Source of the DNA: Lasioglossum baleicum
Lineage: Eukaryota; Arthropoda; Insecta; Hymenoptera; Halictidae
Assembly: GCF_051020765.1 (NCBI RefSeq)
Contig: NC_134934.1
Span: forward strand, 9,128,001 to 9,192,000
Reading direction: 5' to 3'
DNA length: 64,000 bases
The notes below the pieces were generated by a model that made no database searches, had not been told where the DNA came from, and saw only the letters and a list, made by a program, of their open reading frames with translations. Position 1 is the stretch's first letter. Each line of letters opens with the position of its first letter. The position numbers were made by a program, and so were the translations under genes. This document shows, piece after piece, positions 22,801 through 35,730 of this stretch.

Positions 22801-25800
22801 AAAGTGCTGGGCGCTGTCTGCGACGAGCTGCTGGTACTGGCTGGTTGGAAATCAGGAAGACTACTGGTTGGGGAGCTAGTTTCGGTAGTGTGCACTACTT
22901 GTTGCTGCGACTGCTGCTGTTGATGAGGCGCTACCATCACTGGCGCGCTTGCTGTGGTCGGTAAAACCGCGGCTGTTCTAGACTGCACGACGACGCTCAT
23001 CGGCCGAATGCTTGCTAGAGGAGTCTCTGACCGAGCGGACATCGGTTTGATGTTAGCCGTAGGTGGCTCGGTGGTAGCGCTGACTCCGCTGACGCCAGCC
23101 AACTGCCGTTGCAATTGGGTGACCCTTTGCACCAACGTTTCCTTCTCCGTCTGGATCTCTGCCTTCTCGTGCTCCAAACGGGAAATTCTGCCCTCCATCT
23201 GAGATTTCAGAGCTACCAGTCGTGCATCGTGCTCGGCGGTGTCCGATTCTGTAGCACCTGTCTCGAGTTTTGCCTTCAAGTCGAGCAATTCCTTCTCGCA
23301 GATCTTCTTCGACTCCGTCAGCTGCATGATCTTCGTTCTGGCACCCTTCAGCACCTGTTTAGCACGCTCCTCTTTCTCCACGCTGGTCTTGTTCATCGTG
23401 TCTATCTCCTTCTTGAGCAACTCGGCTTCGCTCTGCACAGTCTCCATTTGCCGAGACAACTCGTCCATCTTCGTAGTCAGCTCTACGTTCGCCTGGCGTA
23501 ATTCCGCTCGACCCTCCTCTCGCAATTGATCCTCCCGCTCTTGGGATACCTGTGAGATATCTTCGGTACTCGAAGTACCAGCCGTCATTCGAGACTCCTC
23601 CGTTCTGCTCTTCTCTTCCTCCACTGTCTTCGCAAGATCCTCGTACTGAGTCTTGTATTTCTTCGCTATCTTTCGAATCTGTATCTCCTTGTTCTTGATG
23701 TCGTTCAGCGCCGCTTCTTTCTCTCCAAGCTCCTTCTTCATCGTCGCCAGGTCTTTCGACTTGTTCGAAGATTCAGCAAGGGCCTCGTTCAAGTCCTGAC
23801 CCAACTTGCGAGTTTCCTCGGAAGTCTTCTGGATTTGTTCTCCTTGAGCTTGTACTTGCTTCTGAAGCTGAAGCAGCTGTTCTTCGAGCTTCGACTTCTC
23901 GGTCTTCATTTCTTCCGCGCGTTTCGCGTGCGCCTCGCGTTCAGACGTCAACAATTTGCTGAGATTCTCGCGTTCCGTTTGCAATCTGCGCCAGTCTTCC
24001 GGACTCGTTTTGTTGGCTCTCTCCACTAATGTGTTCGCTCTCTGTCTCCATCTAGTTGCCTCCGCTTTCAGGCTTGAGTTCTCTTGCGTCAAAGCTTCGG
24101 TCTTCACTTGCAAGTCTCGCGTCGAGTCTCGAAGGGGTCCTACCTCCTCGGAAAGTGCTGCAACCTTCGCAGTCAGCTCTACCACCTTTCCGCTCAAGCT
24201 GTCTCTCTCCTCTCTTAGGATTCTGTTCGAATCCGTGATCGCATTTAAGGTTTCAACTTTTCTCAACAGCTCTGCATGCTTGGAGGTGGTCACCACGTCG
24301 ATCTCCGATTTCTCCCTTTCCGAATTGAGAATCGTTTCTGTCTCTTTCAATCTCTTCTCCAACACCTGTGAACAAATGCTTCCTGTTAGCTGTGTTATAC
24401 GAATTTTCTTCTATTAGGTCGCTGTATATAATAAGCCTGAATGAATAATGAACATGTATGTATAATAAACCTGTAGATACTCTAAATATAAGACTAAAAG
24501 AAATTTCTATTTGGCTCCTGTATCTTGCAATCAATGCAGAACATTTTTATTTTGCATAAAGATCCACAGTCTAGCTGTAATAAACTCTACTCACCTCCGC
24601 TTGGGATTTCAATCTGAGATTCTCCGCCCGAAGAACGTCGAACTTCGTTACAGCCAAGTCCTTCTCACGCCTCAGGTACTTCATAACTCTCAACAGTTGT
24701 TCGGCCGATTTCGAATCGTCTTCTAGTCCGCTAAAGCTGCGATTCATCGCTTCGTAACTGGTATCTGGACTCTCCCGACCGCTGATCTTAGTTTGCTGAC
24801 TATGCATGATCGCTGCTTTGTCGCTTAACTCCTGGATTTCATTGTGTAAAATAGCATTTTGTGCATCCAAGTCATTTATTCTTTGTTGCATTTCCTGCAT
24901 CTCCGTGTGGAATTTCTTCTCCCTTTCTTGACAAGCTGCTCTCTCAAGCTCCAGAGCTTCTACAGCGCTGTTTCTTTCTTGGGCTAGCGTTGTGATCTTC
25001 TGGTCTACCAATCGAGCTTCTGCTTTAATCTTGGCTAATGCCTAGAACGAAAAGAAACATGTTTTGTTTAAAACATTTCACATTAGTGCAGTAGTTTTTC
25101 CACTGATCTAATATCTTAGAGCATTTACCTGAAGGTCCGTTGAATGCAGAAGCATTTCTCTAGCGTATTTCTCTTCGGCCTCTTTCGCAGTTGTGGACGC
25201 AGTTAATAAGTCATTTTTCACGATTTCTAATTCACCTTTGACCTCGTCAAATTCTTCAAGCTTTCTTTCCGCGTCAGCTAATTTCTCTCGCAACTCCGAG
25301 TCGGTTTCTTGTCTACCGCTAGAAACTTTCGCTAACTCTTCTGCTAATTCCTTTACCCTCTTCTGAAGACCCGTTACTTCTACGCGGGCTTCTCTCAAAG
25401 CCGTTTCTAATTCTTCTTTCGACTTGTTATACTGCGTGGTTAGCTCTCGTAATTGCGCTTCTGAGCTCTCGGCTATGTCGCAATACTGTTGGCTCTGTTG
25501 CCGTGCGGCTTTCAACTGTTCGGACAATGACTTCGCTTCCGCCTGCGATGCCGCTAGCTGCATCTCGATTTCTTTTAATCTCTTCACGAGATTTTCGTCA
25601 CCTGCAAAGTTTACGTAGCCACAGAATTTTATATAACTACCAGAAAGATGGCAAAAGATCATCGAACAAAACAGAAAATACTTTAGTCATTAAAGTTCAT
25701 TGCTTGGATAAAAGATTCGCTTTTATTTCACCTTAACACATTACCGACCGGTGATTATTGCATGGCTAAACACTTCAATAGCAACAGCAATTTTCATTGT

Positions 25801-28800
25801 GAACTAACAAGTCAATAACGTCATCAAACAGTTTCATTTAAGATTGTAATGTAAAAGAAAATTTCTATGCTTTCTATTAATAGGCTTCCGGTAGGTAAAG
25901 TGTTAAAATACCGAAATGACTTTCTTTCCGATCCAATAATTCTAGAAAAATGCAGCCCCGTATGGTGCACGTACCAGTGAAGGGCTTCGAGATAGCATGA
26001 CTAACAGCTTGTCGAAGTTTGGTGTTGAGTTCTTCGATGCGCTGTGTGTTTTGGGTATCAGATTGGCGGGCTTGCTCCAGCTCGGTTTTGATTTGCTGGG
26101 TTATATTGCGTTCCTCCGCCAGTCTATGCTGCGCGGTGGTCAGCTGTCTTTCCAAGTGACCCGATAATTCTCTGAATCTGTCCTGTTCTTCCTGCAATCG
26201 CCGCCTCAACGCTGCACACTCTCTCGTCGCATCGTCCAGACGTTGTTCTGCGCGCAGCTGACCCTCGGCTTGAACACGTTCCAAACTAGCTTTGATAGAT
26301 TCAACGTCCGCTCTTAACAGAGCATGCGTTTGACGTTCTCGTTGGAATATTTCGCGCTCCTTCAGCAGACGACCCTCCGAATCACGCAGAAGTTGTCTCT
26401 CCTGCCGTAAGTTCTCTAGCTGTACCTCCGCTCGAGACAATCCCGTCCGAGCCGTCAAAGCATCGTCTTGCAGAATCATCAAACTTTGTTCGTGCTTGCC
26501 TGTGGACATAAGAAAACGATTCCAATAATTATACAGCCGGTAGAATAGTTTTGAATCGGATATTCCTGGTATCGATGAAATCGTCGTACCGATTGTTACG
26601 TTGTAATTGAAGCATTTCTCCTCGAGCACCTTTATCTGGGATTTGTAAGAAGCAACGTTCGCTTGCAGGAGATTAAACCTATCGTTCGCAGAGTCCAATT
26701 GTGCTTTCAACCTGCAACACCGACCCGAACTTGCTTCCGCTTGTTTTCGAAGCCTATCGACTTCTTCGCCCAACATTTTCTCGTGCGCTGTTCTCTCTTT
26801 TCTGTAAGTGTCGAATTCGTCTGTGACGTGTTTCAATTTCGACTCGCATTCTGTCAATTGTTTTTTCAATTCTTTCTCCGCGCTGGCATCGGTTTGTTCG
26901 ACCTTGGATGACTTGTCGACGACAAGTTTCTCTCCATTCTCTTCCTTCGTGTCTCCTTCGAGTGCTTCGGGGTCCTCTTTCTTCTCTGATCCACCCGTCT
27001 GCTTCAAACACTGTTGATACATGTTTTTGTACATATCCCTTTGCCTTACAAGGCCGTCTAGCATTTTCGCCTGTCTGTCCTGAGAAGCTTGCATATCCTC
27101 CAATTGTTCTGCATACCTATTACCAATTCAAAGAAATGAATAAATTAAAGTATCCATAAGAGTACAAACAAGAGTACGATAGAAGTCAAACCTGTCCAAT
27201 TTCTCTTTCATTTCGCCAGAATTGATCTCGTCGGTTGCTCTCTCAATTTCTTCTTGTCTCGACGACAGAGTACGAACTATTGATAATAATTTCTGATTGT
27301 TTTCTTGCAATTCTTCGATGTCTTTGAAAGTAACAAGCTTCTTGCTGATAATCTCCGACGAGGCTAGATTGTCCATGTCTACCGAATTCGAGAAATCGCT
27401 TGAATGCATAGTTGTACCGCATCTGCTCTCCTGAACTTCTTTCAAGAGGAAGCATACCTGTAAACGCGACAACAGTTAGTTACAATTCTGTAGAGCATCG
27501 AGAACAACGAGTGCAACTGCGATTTCTACGCACCTGACGCGCCAAATCTGATAGCTCTGTCTTTAGCCTTTGATTTTCCTTCGTATGATGTTTGGCAAGA
27601 CGATTCGCTTCATCCGTTGTTTCCTGCAGTTTATGATTCTCTGCTAGAAGTTCGTCTAATCTCGACGTAAGCGTCGTAATATTCGCCATAGCAGTTTCAT
27701 AATCTTCGCGTTGTTGCTGCAAAATAGGCGCTTTCTCCACCAATTCCCGCAAGATCACGTCCATCTGGGACTTCAAGCGTTCATTTTCTTCGCGCTCCGA
27801 CGTCAGTTCATTCGTTACTTCGACTAACTGTGTGTAAATTTGAGTCAGACTCAATCCTTTCCTCAGCACGCGGCTAGCTATGGCTGCAGTTGGCGCAAGT
27901 TGCTCGACAGCTTGATCTAATCTTTCTGTAAATCCACGCGTAGTTAGTGAACAAATAAATCTCATTTAGTTAAAGCAACTAATTACTAGAGGGAATCTAT
28001 ATATGTATATAATTGCCAGTTCCTCTGTCCTCTGCAACGGTAAAAAAATCTCGAAACACAGAGGTAGCCCAAGGGGGCGCACGAATATGCTTTTATCCCG
28101 GAAATCGTGCAGGATTAATTGCTAAAAATAAACTAGTCCCTAATATTCTCAGGTGTCTCGATATATTCGAGAACCGACATTTCTGTGTTCTCGCAAACCT
28201 CTACTAATTACCTTGCTTGATGTTCTTAAGCAGTTCGTTCGCGTGTTCCAATTCTTTCGAGAGTTCCTCTATTTTCTGTTCCTTCTCCTCCAATTCCTCT
28301 TTGTGCTGTATCTGAAGCTGGGCGTGCGTCGTCTCTAGTCCTCCGTATTGATGAGTGGCGTGTTCCAATAATTCTTGAAGTTCTTTAACCGCATTGCTGA
28401 ACTCTTCGGCCTTCGCATTGGCTTCGTCGGACATGCCTTTGTAAAGATCCGCTAGTCTGGTTTGGGCGCCGATTTCTTCCCTATAAGAGGCATGCATGGA
28501 TATTTCCTGCGTGCGTTGTTCTTCCAGTTTTTGAGCGAGCTCGTCGCAACGTCTTTGAAGAGCTGTATAAGATTCTCGCAATTGCGTTGCCGCATCGTTA
28601 GCGATACGTAATTCCTCGTCGCGCTGTGACAATCGGGTATCGGTTAGAAGAGCTCGTGCCGAGGTTTCCGCTCTGGTCGCTTGCAATTCTGACATCCTCT
28701 TCGCCAGCTCTTCCTCGAGTCCTGCCATTTGTTGTTGTATCAAAGTCCTCTCTTGCTCTAACCGTTTCTCCCTGAAACATTTCACTGATTATTGCATCTG

Positions 28801-30093
28801 GGAAACAAGATCGCGTATCACGTTCAAACGAAAAGGATCATACTTAAATTCCAGAGTCATTTCACGACTCCGAATCTCCTCCGTATCAGCCAGAGCTTGG
28901 CATTTAGAAGCGACAGCATTCTGAAGCTGCGAGCCCAGAGAGGATAGTTCGGTGTGCATCCTTTCGATCTCTGTATCTCGTCTTTCGACCTGTAGCTGCA
29001 ACGCATCCCTTTCGTCCACAACTGTGTCTCGCTGGTTGCGAAGGTCTGCATTTTCTTTCTCCAATCTGTAAACGTTACACGTCCAATTAAATATTACAAT
29101 TGTTACGATAGATGTATTTTTTGAAATACCTTTTAACAGACTCCTGTAATTTTGATATTTCATTCTTGGATTCGTCAAAGTTATTTTGCAATTCGGCATT
29201 ATATTTCTCCGACAATGTCAGCTTTTCCTTGCATTCCTCGAAGTTCGACTTCTCTTCTGTTAAACTCTTTTGTAACTTCTCCAAAGTTTGATCTGCAAAC
29301 ATTTACGTACAACGTAGTCGAACGATAACTAGAATCTCCAAGGAATAACGAGAACAATCGTATCGTGGACGTGTATTCAATTGTATAAGGAACATTTCCT
29401 ATAACTAGACAGCGAATTATAGGAAAATGGAGTAGATGCAGTTCAAAATTATTGAAAAATTTTCAAAATTCAAGATGTCAAAATACGATATCTTCTGTTC
29501 AGTCCATTTCTTGCAACATAAAACAATTTTTATTTTGCATAAAGATCCGCAGTTTAGTAATAACATTAGAAGAATTATGAAAATACTGTTACATTATTTT
29601 CAACCTATTAAATATATTACGAAAGAAAATAAATTTCTATTTCGCTCAAGTTTGTTGCAATTTGTAAAACTGTATTATTTTGCAGCAAGTTATGAATTCG
29701 TCCAACAAAATCAACGCGTTACTCCACTCGAAACAAAGTTGAGACAAGATTAGCTAAATAAAACAATGAAATAAAACAACGAGAAATTGGAGGAGGAGCG
29801 CTTTGTTCCATAGATCAAAATAAGGCGCCTTTCTACGCTCGAAAAGAGGTTATCTTCTCCATGTAAATAAACCGGGTGATCGTTATCGCGACAAAAAATG
29901 CGAAATTCAATCGGAGCTTACCGAAGTTCTTTTTGTTTGTTTCGAATACAGCCTTGGCTGTAATATATCGTTCGAATTTCTCGTTAAAAAACGCGTTCAA
30001 TTTCTTAACGCATACTTCTGGAATTTGCGTCAATTCTTCGTCGGTTAAAGCTTCTCGCAACGCATTGTGCTCGTTCTCCTCCGTTTTTTCCAT
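16850..30093 (-). CDS. Tpr: Nucleoprotein TPR / Megator, nuclear pore basket protein
   Basis: Giant coiled-coil protein of the nuclear-basket filaments, acting in mRNA export quality control and in spindle-checkpoint anchoring. Sixteen coding exons were joined on the minus strand: 30093-29922, 29292-29130, 29065-28844, 28771-28212, 27925-27534, 27457-27192, 27116-26590, 26499-25975, 25601-25129, 25041-24595, 24365-22377, 21634-21227, 20696-20331, 19578-19392, 19229-18897 and 16965-16850. They total 2381 aa, close to human TPR (about 2360). Phases agree at every junction. Roughly the first 1600 residues are heptad coiled coil. Exon 11 then turns into an S/T/Q-rich tail with polyQ runs, followed by acidic segments (exon 12), an Ala run (exon 15), the conserved TPIVWE motif, and a last exon of RGG/RGRG residues ending SYARF. 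The last exon is separated by a 1.9-kb intron containing a MITE. Intron 7 (26500-26589) is 90 nt, in frame and stop-free. Several introns carry MITEs. Confidence 0.93.
17636..18123. mobile_element. TA-flanked foldback MITE in the last Tpr intron
   Basis: The termini are CACTCCTCAAAAGAATTAAG and its reverse complement, each bounded by TA (17634-17635 and 18124-18125). A second inverted block, CCACTTTACGTGATCATAA, lies just inside. Tc1/mariner-like by terminus and target site. No coding capacity. Confidence 0.85.
20042..20249. mobile_element. TTAA-flanked (piggyBac-like) MITE in a Tpr intron
   Basis: The element is bounded by TTAA at both ends, with termini TTAAGGGGGTAGA and TCTACCCCCTTAA. The target site and GGG-starting inverted repeat are piggyBac-like. 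It contains an ATTATTCGG/CCGAATAAT inner inverted pair. A relative lies at 61446-61883. Confidence 0.75.
20899..21160. mobile_element. Foldback MITE in a Tpr intron, shared with 7546
   Basis: The ends are TAGTCCAGTCAACGAA and TTCATTGACTGGACTA. Inside, GAGGGAAATGGAAGGAACGC and its inverted copy near 21105 form a second stem. The module is the same as at 7546-7700. Remnants of the AGACTGCGGAT family flank it (20822-20838 and 21172-21180). Confidence 0.75.
22196..22284. mobile_element. Small TA-flanked hairpin in a Tpr intron
   Basis: CAGTCCGAGGCAAAATTAAG on the left and TTGATTTTGCCGCAGACTG on the right are inverted, giving an element of about 89 bp that starts after TA. The centre contains a second stem, CCTTTAAAAAGG. 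Confidence 0.6.
29404..29556. mobile_element. MITE of the AGACTGCGGAT family, Tpr intron 1
   Basis: The left terminus is CTAGACAGCGAATTATAGG and the right is TTTTGCATAAAGATCCGCAG plus TTTAG. It lies in the first Tpr intron. Confidence 0.6.
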
Positions 30094-31535
30094 CTTTCCT
30101 TTACTGAACGGTGTACTTATCCGTTAATCAGGCGAACCTTTCTTTTTAACAATAAACTCGTGCTTCAAGATTTATTCTGTTCGATTGGAGGCGCATTTGA
30201 CGGTACATTCAGTATCTATCACCTTCCGCTCTGTAATTCACTGTGGTCCACTTGGGTCCACTGTGGTCTTTATCGAACTGACGCGGCTCACTGGAAACAG
30301 TACTAAAGTACTAACAGTAGTGGAAATCAGTGGAAATTACAACGTTTCTATCAAAACGTATACAGCGCTAGTGCGCCAATTTTCGATCAAGTTCAATGGC
30401 AACCAATTCTTACCGGCACCATTCTTATATATATTTATTTCCTAAACGATCTATTTATGCACACGTAACAATTTCTCACGGTTTCAGTTTTCTTCTAATC
30501 GAAATACAGTGCATTTCCGTTTTTCAAATACCACGTTTTCGTTCTTCCTTTCTCCCAGAACTACTGTACTCACAATATCTGATCATACATTAACTTACGC
30601 TCCTTTGCTTTACACAAGTATGATATAATATTAATACTTTTCTTATGGAATATACTTATGATAAATATAACACAATTCAGGTTTATTGAACATTCAGTAA
30701 AAAAAACCTCTCTCTAACAGTTTTATATATTATTTAATTTCTGTTTGGATTTCACTAATTATTTGCGATCATTGTGCCCATAAACAGAATTTATTTAAAT
30801 AATACATAATCAATCAAAACGATGGTTTATTTTATTAAATATAATTAGTATATAGACTGCGGATGTTTATGCAATTTTCAAGTTTTGTAATAGTATCTTA
30901 TTTTCCGTGGTAGTAGCCTTTTTAGATCTGAAATAAATTAAAATCGTACACTAAACTCTGTCATATTTTATATGTTTATATTTGTAGCATTTTTTGAAAA
31001 TTTTCAAAAGCCCTAATTGCATAAAGATCCGCAGTCTAATAATTAGTATGAAATATTACTTTTCATTAGAAATATGAACTGAGTGGAACTGAGTAACTTG
31101 AATTATTTTTTATATATATTTGATCTAGATAATAAATTTACTTATCTGATATATTATATATATAAATAATTATATGCATATATATAAATATATTTATTGA
31201 TATATTGTTGATATATTTATTGGAATTCACTGATATATGCTGATATATTTTGATATATTTACAATATTTATATCAATTTATATTAGTAGTCAGAGAATTT
31301 TCGTTCTCTAAGTTGGTTACGTTGATTTCCCTTGAGATGGCCGTTCTCAATTCACGGTAGAATCACAGATCACAGAGGATTGAGAATACTCTGTGGCAGA
31401 TCTGTCTGTGGCAGTCTGTGGTAGAGGAGAGTTTATAGTGACGCTGTGTTCTGTCGGTGGGTGCCGCGACACTCCGCGGTTCGCGTTTGATTCATATCAG
31501 TTATTTTCCTATTCACCAGAAAGAAATCGGTTAAA
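30094..31535. other. Divergent spacer between Tpr and HDAC1
   Basis: About 1.4 kb separates the two start codons, which point away from each other, so both promoters should lie here. Contents are one MITE (30853-31038) and a very AT-rich stretch with iterated GATATATTT words (about 31120-31275). A GC-richer block (about 31330-31480) probably holds the HDAC1 transcription start. No gene was seen. Confidence 0.5.
30853..31038. mobile_element. MITE of the AGACTGCGGAT family (cleanest copy)
   Basis: The termini TAGACTGCGGATGTTTATGC and GCATAAAGATCCGCAGTCTA are almost perfect inverted repeats. The length is 186 bp. The copy has the best-preserved ends in the window and is a good consensus reference. 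Confidence 0.85.
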
Positions 31536-34500
31536 ATGTCCACATTACCACACAGCAAGAAGCGTGTTTGCTACTACTATGATAGTGAGTGAAAAAAATA
31601 ATAAAATTTTCTAGTAGCTCGCGGTCCCGCGAAAATATTCTTACACGCACAAAGAGATTGTCAAAATGTGTTTGTGCCTATCCGCGTTTGTGTCGGTTAC
31701 AATAGATACATTTTCGTATCTGTTAATAAAATTCCAAGCATATTTATATTAATTAAACCGTACGTTCTTCAAAATGGATAGTTTACTTTCGTTTCGTTCA
31801 TGATACTTGATATTTATGATATTCTTTCTACCTTCCTGTACGGTTTTGGCGACCTTAACGCGAAAGATTTTCAGGCGTAACTCCGTGTTACCGTACTAAA
31901 AGCGTCGGCTTTTATCAACCTATCTAATGTATTTACACGTTCCGCTACATTGCAATCTTAATACATTTTTCCGTATACTTTTAATAGGAATATTAATAAT
32001 TTTATTTTATGTTTAAATTTACTAATAACATACCCTGATATACTAAATATATAATTACCTCCAAAGCAATTCAAACTTAATAGCGACCCAACGTTATCGG
32101 ACCCCATGAATTACATATAATACTTTTCTTATAACTAAGTACTAATGGAATTGTTTTCGTCATTAGAATTGATTTTATACAATACTATATTTGATTTCAT
32201 TAAAAGAATACTAATATTTGAAAATGAATCAAAGTAATTATAGGTTATGGTAAACTAATCGGTAATTGTATAAAAAATTTGAATCATTATAAACGTAAAT
32301 ACACTAATTTACAAAATCCTCTTGTATATGCTGCAAATTCTCTGAAAACAATGAGTCTTTAATCGTTTGTAGTTGAATAATACTCTTTTTTCACTAATTA
32401 CACGAAAGATTCTCAAGTGTACTCCGGATGACCGTACATACCAAGTAATATAGATATGTGCTTTACCCTTTGCGTGACTAACATTTTTGAATTTATTTTT
32501 ATATTTGAAGCAGAGTTATGGATTTTTGTAGATTTTCTTGGTAAAAATGGAACAAATGAAAATATTAATTCTTATTTTAGGTGATATCGGCAATTACTAT
32601 TATGGACAAGGGCATCCCATGAAACCGCATCGTATAAGGATGACGCATAACTTACTTCTCAATTATGGTCTTTATAGAAAAATGGAGATCTATGTAAGAA
32701 TATTTCTTATTTAATTACATGTTACTAGCTATTTTAAATATATAATATCAAATGTGATCGCTAGACTGCGTATCTTTATGCATTTATGGCTTCTGAAGAT
32801 TTTCAGAAAAAGGTAGAATGTAAAATGTGACAGAATTTAGTACAATTTTGATTTATTTCAGATCAGCAACTACCATTGGAAATAAGATTCTATTTTATTC
32901 TACTTTCTCTCTCTTAAAATTGCATAAACATCCGCAACCTAGTGATTGCAGTCAACAATGATTGAAAGTAAATTAATTTCTTATTTCTTTATTTAGCGAC
33001 CTCATAAAGCTACCGCAGACGAAATGACAAAATTCCATAGTGATGAATATATTAGGTTCCTGAGGTCCATAAGGCCCGATAATATGTCTGAGTATAACAA
33101 ACAAATGCAAAGATGTAAGATCACTTATTGAAAAAGTTATTCATTAAAACTTTGTTCTGTTTAAAGAAAAAAAAATGTTAAAATGAACTCTATTTTTCTT
33201 ATAGTTAATGTCGGAGAGGATTGTCCCGTTTTTGATGGTTTATACGAGTTTTGTCAATTATCAGCTGGCGGATCTGTAGCTGCAGCAGTAAAACTTAATA
33301 AACAAGCTTCCGAAATTTGTATAAATTGGGGAGGCGGATTACATCACGCCAAGAAGAGCGAAGCGTCCGGTTTTTGTTATGTAAATGATATTGTCCTTGG
33401 AATCTTAGAGCTACTTAAATATCATCAAAGAGTTTTATATATTGATATTGATGTCCACCACGGAGACGGTGTAGAAGAAGCATTTTATACTACTGATAGA
33501 GTGATGACAGTTTCTTTCCATAAATACGGCGAATACTTTCCTGGTACAGGTGATCTTCGTGACATTGGCGCAGGGAAGGTAAAGAGTTTGTGAGAATGTA
33601 AATGCAATTTTGTTTGCATGTTATGCAGTGCTATAGTAAAATTTTTTCTATTTCAAACAGGGAAAATATTACGCTGTCAATATACCACTAAGAGATGGTA
33701 TGGACGATGAAAGTTATGAGTCCATATTTGTACCTATTATTTCAAAGGTAATGGAAACTTTTCAGCCTTCTGCGGTCGTTCTACAGTGTGGTGCTGATTC
33801 GTTAACAGGTATAATCTTATATATTTATACACATGTATATAAGATATTATAAGATTCGCGTTATAAACATTTTGTTGTGTATTATTTTCAGGAGACAGAC
33901 TGGGATGTTTTAATCTTACAGTAAGAGGCCACGGTAAATGCGTTGAATTTGTAAAAAAGTATAATTTACCATTCTTAATGGTCGGGGGCGGTGGCTACAC
34001 AATAAGAAACGTATCTAGATGTTGGACGTACGAAACATCGGTAGCTCTCGGTTCTGAAATTGCAAATGAGTTACCTTATAATGATTATTTCGAATACTTC
34101 GGACCGGATTTTAAGCTGCACATTAGTCCTTCTAACATGGCGAATCAAAATACTCCTGAATATCTTGAGAAAATTAAGTACGTTCTATTGGAATATTGAC
34201 GAATATTGACATATTTTTCGAAGGCAATCCTTATGTTATGCATTAATAAACGTCACAGGACCAGACTATTTGAGAACCTACGGATGTTACCACATGCACC
34301 AGGTGTACAAGTTCAACCTATCCCAGAAGACGGTGCGGTTATCGAAGATTCTGAGGCTGAAGAGAAAGTGAATCCAGATGAACGGTTACCACAACGTGAT
34401 TTGGATAAAAGGATACAACATGATAATGAATACAGCGATAGTGAAGAGGAAGGAGAAGGAGGGCGAAGAGATAATAGATCGTTCAAGGTATAATTTTTTA

Positions 34501-34847
34501 CTTCTTCGAAAATCAATACCTTACTATTTTAAACTTAATTTGACTTACGTACATTCACATTGAAAGTGTACTCGTTTTCCAATTAGGGTTCCAGAAAACG
34601 ACCTCGCCTAGAGAAAGGTCAAGAAGGTATAGAAGGTGATCTGAAAAAGGAAGAAGATATAAAGTCAGAACCAAAAGGTACTTAAATGATGTACGATAAT
34701 ATAAATATTTCTTTGTGTAAGAATACAGTTTTTCTCGTGTTTCTATAACGAAACTTTTTTCAATGATGTCTTACAGAAAACGAAAAAGATGAAAAAGCAA
34801 ATATCACAAACGAAGAAACGAAAAAAGATAGTGGAGCGAATCCCTGA
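31536..34847 (+). CDS. HDAC1: Class I histone deacetylase, HDAC1/Rpd3-like
   Basis: Zinc-dependent lysine deacetylase of the Sin3, NuRD and CoREST complexes. Nine coding exons: 31536-31584, 32581-32693, 32997-33114, 33205-33578, 33661-33808, 33892-34177, 34259-34487, 34587-34677 and 34777-34847. They give 492 aa (human HDAC1 482). The N-terminus KKRVCYYYDSDIGNYYYGQG, the catalytic GGLHHAKK dyad, the zinc ligands in DIDVHHGDG, LQCGADSL, and the GGGGYT tyrosine loop are all intact. The C-terminal tail is acidic (DSEEEGEGG), then carries a basic SRKRPR motif and a KEEDIKSEPK segment resembling the vertebrate sumoylation region. The start is the ATG preceding the conserved KKRVCYYYD. The gene is divergent from Tpr. 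A MITE sits in intron 2 (32761-32942). Intron 1 (996 bp) shows nothing else. Confidence 0.96.
32761..32942. mobile_element. MITE of the AGACTGCGGAT family, HDAC1 intron 2
   Basis: The ends are CTAGACTGCGTATCTTTATG and TGCATAAACATCCGCAACCTAG. It is 182 bp and ends 54 bp upstream of exon 3, close to the branch-point region. Confidence 0.75.
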
Positions 34848-35663
34848 TAAACGGTTGCCGTTGAACATTTAAGAAATTGGAAAAAGTCCTTATTTAAATC
34901 AAGTATAGATAAGTATAGGTAACTTAAGTCATGAAAGGAAAAGAAAAAAATGATGTACGCTGCTGCCACGAATTCAGGATACGATTCGAAATTTCGGTTG
35001 AAACACGTAACACTTCGATAGTAAAACTTATCGGCTGAATTCGTAGCAAGCGACATTGTTATCGCGAACACGTATGAGCGTGTAATTGACTCCGAACGCT
35101 CTGCAATTTTAATCTGTTATCTCATTAAATTTACAGACGTTTTCCGGTATTCTTAAATTGACAGTTCATCGAATTGACTTATTCCTAAAATATTTTTCGA
35201 ATCAATGAATACCTTGAACAGTGTCTGTTTAATTCTATGATTTGATCAAATCCAATTTTTGTATTTTAGCATACCGAATATTCAATCAGCTAGATGTTAG
35301 ATAAAGACGTTGATTATAGAGACAATTTTGATAACTATGAAAACGATATTTTGTAACATTTGTTCGATGTTCCCATTTAAAATCATAGAATGTAAGACAG
35401 TACTTCTAGATATCTAAATTTATCATTTACACGTTTCGATAAATCATGTAGAAATATAACGAATTGGAACATTTTTGGGCGCTATGTGTCCTGTTTTTTT
35501 TAGAAACCATTGATCTTGATAAAACTGTTTAATACGCCTGATTTAATGTCGAATAAGATGATTGTATTTACAACGGGCAAGTATTATGGTTTAAGAAATC
35601 TTTTGCTTTCTATTCTTGTACATAACGAAAAATCAGAATTTAAACAAAGTCCTACATGCAATA

Positions 35664-35666
<3 letters not shown>

Positions 35667-35718
<52 letters not shown>

Positions 35719-35730
35719 TATATATATATA
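35667..35730. repeat. TA microsatellite
   Basis: About 30 TA units, interrupted once by TTCA. Simple repeat. The open frames through it (runs of Tyr/Ile) are artefacts. Confidence 0.9.

Noticed and set aside
22533..24417. Several Leu- and Ser-rich frames on the plus strand in the Tpr region
   Set aside because: Antisense shadows of polyQ and coiled-coil exons of Tpr.
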